The position numbers and the translations under genes were made by a program. This document shows positions 7,422 through 11,128 of a DNA stretch of 11,128 nucleotides, piece after piece. The notes beneath the pieces were generated by a model, which ran no database searches, was not told the origin of the DNA, and worked only from the letters and a program-made list of their open reading frames with translations. The stretch covers positions 1-11,128 of the forward strand of contig JALUKO010000159.1 of assembly GCA_027056525.1 (NCBI GenBank), read 5' to 3'. How positions within the stretch are numbered: position 1 is the stretch's first letter; each line of letters opens with the position of its first letter. The stretch comes from Helicobacteraceae bacterium (GTDB lineage: Bacteria; Campylobacterota; Campylobacteria; Campylobacterales; Sulfurimonadaceae).

Positions 7422-7850
7422 TTAATCTAGTGTTGCATAAAGCTCTTCAGCTTTTTTTATATCTTCACGTGAAGGCTTGACTCTGATGGAAACATACTTT
7501 GTTTTTCCATTTTTATCTATGGAACGCAAAACCGTTGCATATACCCAGTAGTACCCGCCGCCTTTGCGAGCATTTTTTACATAACCTGTCCAAAAACCTT
7601 TGCTTTGAACATCATCCCAAAGAGATTTAAATGCTGCACGAGGCATATCCGGATGACGTACTACATTATGTGGTTGCCCTATCAGCTCATCTGCCTTTAG
7701 ATTTGCTATTTTTAAAAAAGAATCGCTTGCATACTCAACTATCCCCTTTTCATCTGTTTCTGACAACAGGTACAAATCACTATACAGAACTTCACCATCT
7801 TCTAAAAATGTTAAGCCTTCAGTACTGATTTCATCATTATTCTTTGACAC
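7422..7850 (-). CDS. Aer/CetB-like PAS-domain energy-taxis sensor
   Basis: A 142-residue stand-alone PAS protein closely resembling the PAS domain of E. coli Aer. Residues 58-77 include GQPHNVVRHPDMPRAAF (Aer: GQPHNMVRHPDMPKAAF), followed by W87, VKN (91-93) and YYWVYA (100-105). Aer binds FAD through this region (the Arg-His-x-Asp stretch and a downstream tryptophan) and senses electron-transport state; the counterparts here are R65, H66, D68 and W87. In Campylobacter jejuni a separate PAS protein (CetB) works with a receptor (CetA) as a split Aer; the arrangement here, PAS gene followed by receptor gene, is similar. I place the start at GTG 7848-7850, because GGGAGG (7857-7862) lies 6 bp upstream of it and the homology begins downstream; an in-frame TTG at 7881-7883 would add 11 residues. 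It is the first gene of the operon. FAD binding is inferred. Confidence 0.88.
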   Translation of the reverse strand: MSKNNDEISTEGLTFLEDGEVLYSDLYLLSETDEKGIVEYASDSFLKIANLKADELIGQPHNVVRHPDMPRAAFKSLWDDVQSKGFWTGYVKNARKGGGYYWVYATVLRSIDKNGKTKYVSIRVKPSREDIKKAEELYATLD

Positions 7851-7945
7851 TGTAAACCTCCCAAAAAATTTAAACTTATACAAGCATACTATGTAAAGCT
7901 AAAAGTAAATTAAAAAAAACAGCTAAAGTGATATTATTTTAAATA

Positions 7946-8003
7946 GATTGTAATAAAATTATAATAATGTTACTTTTTTTGATAATAAAGTAATATTACA
8001 ATC
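7946..8003. repeat. Inverted repeat GATTGTAATA / TATTACAATC flanking the operon promoter region
   Basis: GATTGTAATA at 7946-7955 and its exact reverse complement TATTACAATC at 7994-8003 are separated by 38 bp. The right arm overlaps the 10-bp palindrome GTAATATTAC (7990-7999), and ATGTTAC at 7967-7973 lies between the arms. The layout suits a dimeric regulator binding two sites, or a looped operator, but no binding protein can be named. AT-rich composition raises the chance expectation. Confidence 0.4.
7958..7963 (-). promoter_or_regulatory. Candidate -10 box for the chemosensory operon
   Basis: On the minus strand this reads TATAAT, a perfect -10 hexamer in a very AT-rich stretch, about 100 bp upstream of the PAS gene. 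No good -35 is visible, which is common in Campylobacterota. The inverted repeat 7946-7955/7994-8003 flanks it, so a regulator bound there would sit across the promoter. An alternative -10, TATAAG (7875-7880), lies much closer to the gene and would give a leader of about 18 nt. AT-rich DNA produces such hexamers by chance, so the evidence is weak. Confidence 0.3.
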
Positions 8004-8073
8004 ACTATTTGTATTTGCGTTTTGGGTTGTAAGTTAAATTTGTGGTTTTAAAAAGGGTTGTCGAGTTGCAGAA

Positions 8074-8098
8074 GTTAAACCTGCTTGGCAGGTTTAAC
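8074..8098 (-). terminator. rpsO: Stem-loop downstream of rpsO, probable terminator
   Basis: A perfect 11-bp inverted repeat, GTTAAACCTGC (8074-8084) and GCAGGTTTAAC (8088-8098), with a 3-base loop, lies 33 bp past the rpsO stop codon. The stem would fold strongly in the rpsO transcript. Only a weak U-run (TTCTG) follows it on the minus strand, so it may be an imperfect intrinsic terminator or an mRNA 3'-end stabilising hairpin. Its position between rpsO and the chemosensory operon, both leftward, fits separation of the two transcripts. Confidence 0.55.
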
Positions 8099-8131
8099 AA
8101 AGTTTAAGTGTGTATGCGAAAAAAACTTAAA

Positions 8132-8407
8132 TTAGATGTTATCACGAATCCCTAGATTTTCTACTAGTTTCAAGTAAGCTTCTTTATCTTTTCTTTTGAA
8201 ATATTTCATCAAACGACGACGCTGACCAACCAATTTTAATAGACCAAGTCTTGAAGCGTGATCTTTTTTAAATGTTTTAAGGTGCTCAGTTAATTCACTG
8301 ATTCTTTCTGTTAATAGTGCAATTTGAACTTCACTTGAACCTGTGTCGTTTTCACCACGACCATATTTTGAAATAATCTCTTGTTTTTTAGCCGAATCTA
8401 AAGCCAT
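8132..8407 (-). CDS. rpsO: 30S ribosomal protein S15
   Basis: A primary 16S rRNA-binding protein of the small-subunit platform. The 91-residue product has the usual family length (E. coli S15 has 89) and the conserved landmarks GENDTGSSEVQIALLTERI at about 17-35, then LTEHLKTFKKDHASRLGLL and VGQRRRLMKYF. I chose the ATG at 8405-8407 because AGGAGG stands 6 bp upstream and it gives the family N-terminus MALDSAKKQ; an in-frame ATG 33 bp further upstream would add 11 unsupported residues. It has its own promoter region, divergent from the Rrf2 gene, and the stem-loop at 8074-8098 follows. As I recall, rpsO also lies beside flhA in Helicobacter pylori and Campylobacter jejuni. Confidence 0.97.
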   Translation of the reverse strand: MALDSAKKQEIISKYGRGENDTGSSEVQIALLTERISELTEHLKTFKKDHASRLGLLKLVGQRRRLMKYFKRKDKEAYLKLVENLGIRDNI

Positions 8408-8439
8408 AATAGCCTCCTGATGGGTATAATAATCTAACA

Positions 8440-8457
8440 TATATACAAAAATGTATA
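8440..8457 (-). promoter_or_regulatory. rpsO: Possible rpsO promoter overlapped by a 16-bp palindrome
   Basis: TATACA-AAAA-TGTATA (8442-8457) is a perfect palindrome with a 4-bp centre. It overlaps a TATATA hexamer on the minus strand (8440-8445) that could be the rpsO -10 box, about 33 bp upstream of the start codon. A protein bound to the palindrome would block that promoter. Whether the Rrf2 protein encoded next door, or any other regulator, binds here is unknown, and the AT-richness weakens the case. Confidence 0.3.
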
Positions 8458-8550
8458 AAGTTGAAGTGGAATTTTACCTAAACTTTTCTTTAAGTTAATT
8501 GATTTGGCACAATCATCTCTTTTATAAATACAAATTTCAATTTCTTTAGC

Positions 8551-8556
8551 TATAAT
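8551..8556 (+). promoter_or_regulatory. Candidate -10 box for the Rrf2 gene / flhA unit
   Basis: A perfect TATAAT on the plus strand, 34 bp upstream of the ATG of the Rrf2 gene, predicting a leader of roughly 28 nt. It is preceded by T-rich sequence (TTTCTTTAGC) rather than a clear -35, as is usual for housekeeping promoters of Campylobacterota. No second promoter is visible immediately before flhA, so this one may drive both genes. Confidence 0.45.
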
Positions 8557-8590
8557 AATCCTAAATATTTAACACACAAAGAAATCTATT

Positions 8591-8995
8591 ATGCTAATAA
8601 CAAGAGCTAGTGAATACGCTATATTATCCCTGATCGTTTTATCTAAAGCTGATGCACCGATGGACAGTGAAACTCTCTCTCGTGAGCTGTCAATCCCTAA
8701 AAGTTTTTTAGCCAAGATCTTACAGGCACTTGCAAAAAAAGCTATTTTAAAATCTTTTAAAGGTGTCAACGGTGGTTTTGTGCTTGCTCAAAACCCCAAA
8801 GATATCAGTATGCTTGATGTCATGTCAGCTGTTGAGGGAAAAGCCCCTGCCGTTTTTGAATGTGCTCCATCTATTAATGATTGTCCTTCTGATAAAGCAA
8901 CTGCTTGCTCCATTTGGCCGTTTTTAAATAAACTCCAACTTAAAATAGACTCCTTTTTGGCGCTTTTAACACTAGCAGACATTTTAGAAGAGTAA
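8591..8995 (+). CDS. Rrf2-family transcriptional regulator with three cysteines, probably Fe-S binding
   Basis: A 134-residue protein with the Rrf2 layout. A winged helix-turn-helix occupies about residues 1-80 (opening MLITRASEYAILSLIVL, recognition region IPKSFLAKILQALAKK, wing GVNGGFVLA). A dimerisation helix follows the cysteine loop. The loop holds Cys91, Cys98 and Cys106 (spacing C-x6-C-x7-C), close to the cluster-binding cysteines of IscR and NsrR, and Glu8 is at the position of a fourth ligand in some relatives (Asp8 in NsrR, Glu8 in RsrR). It is therefore likely to sense iron-sulfur status, nitric oxide or redox; the exact signal cannot be told. The Shine-Dalgarno is weak (AAAGAAA). 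flhA begins 39 bp downstream on the same strand, suggesting co-transcription; I recall the same neighbourhood in Campylobacter jejuni. Confidence 0.9.
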   Translation: MLITRASEYAILSLIVLSKADAPMDSETLSRELSIPKSFLAKILQALAKKAILKSFKGVNGGFVLAQNPKDISMLDVMSAVEGKAPAVFECAPSINDCPSDKATACSIWPFLNKLQLKIDSFLALLTLADILEE

Positions 8996-9007
8996 CATTG
9001 ATGTTAC
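8992..9007. repeat. 16-bp palindrome GTAACAT-TG-ATGTTAC at the Rrf2 gene / flhA junction
   Basis: A perfect 7-bp inverted repeat with a 2-bp centre. It overlaps the stop codon of the Rrf2 gene and ends 27 bp before the flhA start. It could be an operator or a small hairpin affecting flhA translation. The same half-site ATGTTAC occurs at 7967-7973 in the chemosensory operon upstream region. Function unknown. Confidence 0.45.
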
Positions 9008-9034
9008 AGAACAAACAGTTACGAGGCTGATTCT

Positions 9035-11128
9035 TTGGCAAGGAAACTTACACTCAAACAACAAGTCGGTACTACACTCAACTTCCTTTTAGGGCAACGT
9101 GACCTTAGTGTCGTTTTATTTGTTATGGCTATTCTTGCCATCATCATCGTACCGCTTCCATCATCGATGCTCGATGTATTATTGACCATCTCTATAGCAG
9201 TGTCTGTTTTGATATTGCTTATCTCCCTGTATGTTCCAAAACCAACAGACTTAACGACATTTCCAACACTTATACTCATCATCACACTCTTTAGGCTCTC
9301 CTTAAATGTTGCCACCACAAGGATGATACTTAGTCACGGCAACGAAGGACCTGAGGCTGTAAGTGATATTATCAGTAGTTTTGGAAATTTTGTTGTTGGC
9401 GGGAACTATGTTATTGGGATTATAGTCTTTGCTATTTTAGTTCTTATCAACTTTATGGTTATCACCAAAGGTTCTACAAGGGTTGCAGAAGTTGCTGCAA
9501 GGTTTGTTCTTGATTCTATGCCCGGTAAACAAATGGCGGTCGATGCCGATCTCAATGCCGGTCTCATAGATGATGCTGAGGCAAAAAAAAGACGTGCTGA
9601 GATCCTCCAAGATGCAAACTTTTATGGAGCGATGGATGGTTCTTCCAAGTTTGTCAAAGGTGATGCGGTTGCCGGAATCATCATCACGCTTATCAATATC
9701 ATCGGTGGATTTCTTATCGGTGTATTTCAGTATGATATGAGTGTGAGTGACTCTGCCGCCACCTTTACACTGCTGACTATCGGTGATGGGCTTGTGGGTC
9801 AGATTCCTGCACTTATCGTTTCAACTGCAACCGGTATTATGATTACAAGAAGTTCGAGTGACGGTGATAATTTTGCAGAGGGAACCATTAACCAAATGAT
9901 GGGAAATGCAAAAATCATGATCATCGTAGGACTTATCATGATACTCTTTGCTCTGGTTCCAGGGCTGCCAACTGCCTCCATGGGTCTTGTCGGTATTGTC
10001 TTTACAGTCCTTGGCTGGTCAATCTACAAATATGAAAAGGGTGAGCTTACGATCCTAGACATAGGTCATATTTTAGGAGACAAAACCAAGGAGGAACTTG
10101 AAAAAGAAAAAGCTGCGGCAAAACCTGAGAAAACTAATGAAGAGATAGCTAAAGAAGAAGAAGCTGCACTCGAGGATATCTTAAAAGTAGAGATGCTCGA
10201 ACTAACTCTCGGCTATCAACTCATACGACTTGCCGATGCTTCTCAGGGGGGCGATCTCCTTGAGCGTATCCGCTCTATGAGAAGAAAAATAGCCAGTGAT
10301 TTTGGTTTTTTAATGCCTCAGGTACGTATTCGTGATAACCTGCACTTACAGCCAAACCAGTATCAAATCCTTTTAAAAGGTATTGCTATCGGTGAGGGGG
10401 AGATCATGCCGGACAAATTTTTAGCAATGGATAGTGGTATGGCAACCGGTGAGATCACAGGGGAAGCTACAAAGGAACCTGCTTTTGGTCTCGATGCTCT
10501 TTGGATAGACCCTGAGCAAAAAGAGGATGCAATCATTAACGGTTACACTGTCGTTGACCCCGCTACAGTTATATCAACACATATGAGTGAGCTTATTAAA
10601 CGCAATGCGGAAGATCTTCTCACCCGTCAAGAGGTACAATCCCTCATTGACAAGATCAAAAATGACTTCCCTGTTATAGTAGATGATGTTTTAAAAGTTG
10701 CAAGTATAGGGTTGATCCAACGTGTGCTCAAAGCACTTTTACATGAAAAAATCCCCCTTAAAGATATGCTGAGTATCTTAGAAACAATTGCCGATATTGC
10801 CGAGTTTACAAAAAATGTTGATATTATCACTGAACAGGTAAGAGCAAAGCTCGCACGTGTTATCACTCAGATGTATGCCGGTGAAGATGGCGTTATACGA
10901 CTTCTTACATTTGACACGGCTTCTGAACAACTGATGCTCGAAAAATCACAAGAGCAAGACGGAACAAGAAATCTGATGCTCAATGTCAACGAGATCAACC
11001 AGCTCATTCAGGCGACAAGCCAAAAAGCCGCAGAACTTTTACAAAAAGGTGTCTCTCCGGTTATTATCATCGTCGATCCGCAGTTACGCCGTAGTGTTGC
11101 GGAGATCTATGAAAGATTCTCTTTGGAT
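9035..11128 (+). CDS. flhA: Flagellar type III export gate protein FlhA (3' end cut off by window)
   Basis: FlhA is the nonameric ion-driven export gate of the flagellar type III secretion system. The 698 codons present are open to the window edge; the family is usually about 690-730 residues, so only a short C-terminal piece is missing. The N-terminal part (about 15-330) holds the membrane helices (first: VVLFVMAILAIIIVPLP). It also has the FHIPEP signature FRLSLNVATTRMILSHG (about 89-105) and the loop with DADLNAGLIDDAEAKKRRAE and SSKFVKGDAVAG, which includes the conserved export aspartate. A Glu/Lys-rich linker (about 345-380) leads to the cytosolic domain, ending here in VDPQLRRSVAEIYERF. 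No ATG is available near the N-terminus; TTG 9035-9037, 8 bp after GAGG, is the best start and gives MARKLTLKQQ. It probably shares a transcript with the Rrf2 gene. Confidence 0.96.
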   Translation, partial: MARKLTLKQQVGTTLNFLLGQRDLSVVLFVMAILAIIIVPLPSSMLDVLLTISIAVSVLILLISLYVPKPTDLTTFPTLILIITLFRLSLNVATTRMILSHGNEGPEAVSDIISSFGNFVVGGNYVIGIIVFAILVLINFMVITKGSTRVAEVAARFVLDSMPGKQMAVDADLNAGLIDDAEAKKRRAEILQDANFYGAMDGSSKFVKGDAVAGIIITLINIIGGFLIGVFQYDMSVSDSAATFTLLTIGDGLVGQIPALIVSTATGIMITRSSSDGDNFAEGTINQMMGNAKIMIIVGLIMILFALVPGLPTASMGLVGIVFTVLGWSIYKYEKGELTILDIGHILGDKTKEELEKEKAAAKPEKTNEEIAKEEEAALEDILKVEMLELTLGYQLIRLADASQGGDLLERIRSMRRKIASDFGFLMPQVRIRDNLHLQPNQYQILLKGIAIGEGEIMPDKFLAMDSGMATGEITGEATKEPAFGLDALWIDPEQKEDAIINGYTVVDPATVISTHMSELIKRNAEDLLTRQEVQSLIDKIKNDFPVIVDDVLKVASIGLIQRVLKALLHEKIPLKDMLSILETIADIAEFTKNVDIITEQVRAKLARVITQMYAGEDGVIRLLTFDTASEQLMLEKSQEQDGTRNLMLNVNEINQLIQATSQKAAELLQKGVSPVIIIVDPQLRRSVAEIYERFSLD

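Larger units (their letters stand above)
7851..8131. other. AT-rich intergenic region between the chemosensory operon and rpsO
   Basis: A 281-bp gap with no convincing coding sequence on either strand. It must hold the promoter of the leftward chemosensory operon and the end of the rpsO transcript. It contains the stem-loop at 8074-8098, inverted repeats at 7946-8003, a 10-bp palindrome GTAATATTAC at 7990-7999, and possible -10 boxes. I see no RNA gene and no riboswitch I recognise. Confidence 0.7.

Noticed and set aside
5827..7425. Several long open frames on the plus strand opposite the receptor gene
   Set aside because: They are antisense shadows of the repetitive heptad coding; no domain, ribosome binding site or plausible composition supports them, and the minus-strand receptor is unambiguous.
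7851..7883. In-frame TTG start (7881-7883) that would lengthen the PAS protein by 11 residues
   Set aside because: GGGAGG at 7857-7862 is ideally placed for the GTG at 7848-7850 and would lie inside the longer frame; the extra residues have no homology support.
8504..8520. Sigma-54-like TTGGCAC element upstream of the Rrf2 gene
   Set aside because: The matching -12 GC is absent at the required spacing (sequence continues AATCATCTCT), so it is not a sigma-54 promoter.
9001..9030. Tiny reading frame MLQNKQLRG between the Rrf2 gene and flhA, ending 4 bp before the flhA start
   Set aside because: Nine codons, no convincing ribosome binding site, and its start lies inside the palindrome. A coupling leader peptide is possible but cannot be supported.
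9019..9318. Minus-strand open frames inside flhA (also near 9799-9981 and 10627-10866)
   Set aside because: The plus strand encodes continuous, recognisable FlhA throughout; these are shadows.
1..11128. Search for tRNA or rRNA genes, CRISPR arrays, insertion sequences, attachment sites or prophage genes
   Set aside because: No tRNA-like cloverleaf, regularly spaced repeats, transposase or integrase reading frames were seen; all space is filled by chemosensory, ribosomal, regulatory and flagellar genes.

Overview
The window looks like a member of the Campylobacterota (Epsilonproteobacteria), probably a Sulfurimonas-like free-living motile bacterium. The evidence is an AT-rich sequence, very compact gene spacing, and the order rpsO / Rrf2 regulator / flhA, an arrangement I recall from Campylobacter, with rpsO next to flhA also in Helicobacter. 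The genus is an inference; the phylum-level call is fairly secure.

Region 1 (1-7850, minus strand, read right to left) is one tightly packed chemosensory operon. In transcription order it encodes an Aer/CetB-like PAS protein, a soluble chemoreceptor with two complete methyl-accepting signalling hairpins in tandem, a protein made of three CheW domains, CheB, a HEAT-repeat protein, CheR, a CheY, a short helical protein carrying a CheZ-like QDxxxQ motif and a CheZ/FliM-like C-terminal tail, a second CheY, and the start of CheA, which runs off the left edge. Gaps are 3-18 bp, with one overlap (TAGTG) between the CheW3 gene and cheB. No protein in the cluster has a transmembrane segment, so the receptor, its scaffold and its sensor partner should form a cytoplasmic array. 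The two-tip receptor and much of the gene order recall the Vibrio cholerae cluster I cytoplasmic array built around the double-signalling-domain receptor DosM.

Region 2 (7851-8131) is a 281-bp AT-rich intergenic stretch. It holds a strong 11-bp stem-loop behind rpsO, several inverted repeats, and the presumed promoter of the chemosensory operon.

Region 3 (8132-8407, minus) is rpsO. Region 4 (8408-8590) is the divergent rpsO / Rrf2 promoter region and contains a 16-bp palindrome. Region 5 (8591-11128, plus) is an Rrf2-family regulator with three cysteines suited to an Fe-S cluster, followed 39 bp later by flhA, the flagellar export gate protein. flhA starts at a TTG codon and is cut off by the window edge shortly before its C-terminus.

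How they work together (inference): the PAS protein senses redox or electron-transport state through FAD and signals through the two-tip receptor. CheW3 scaffolds CheA onto the receptor tips, CheR and CheB adapt it by methylation, two CheY proteins carry the output, and the small CheZ-like protein may dephosphorylate one of them. The most interesting items are the two-tip receptor, the triple CheW, and the putative minimal CheZ.
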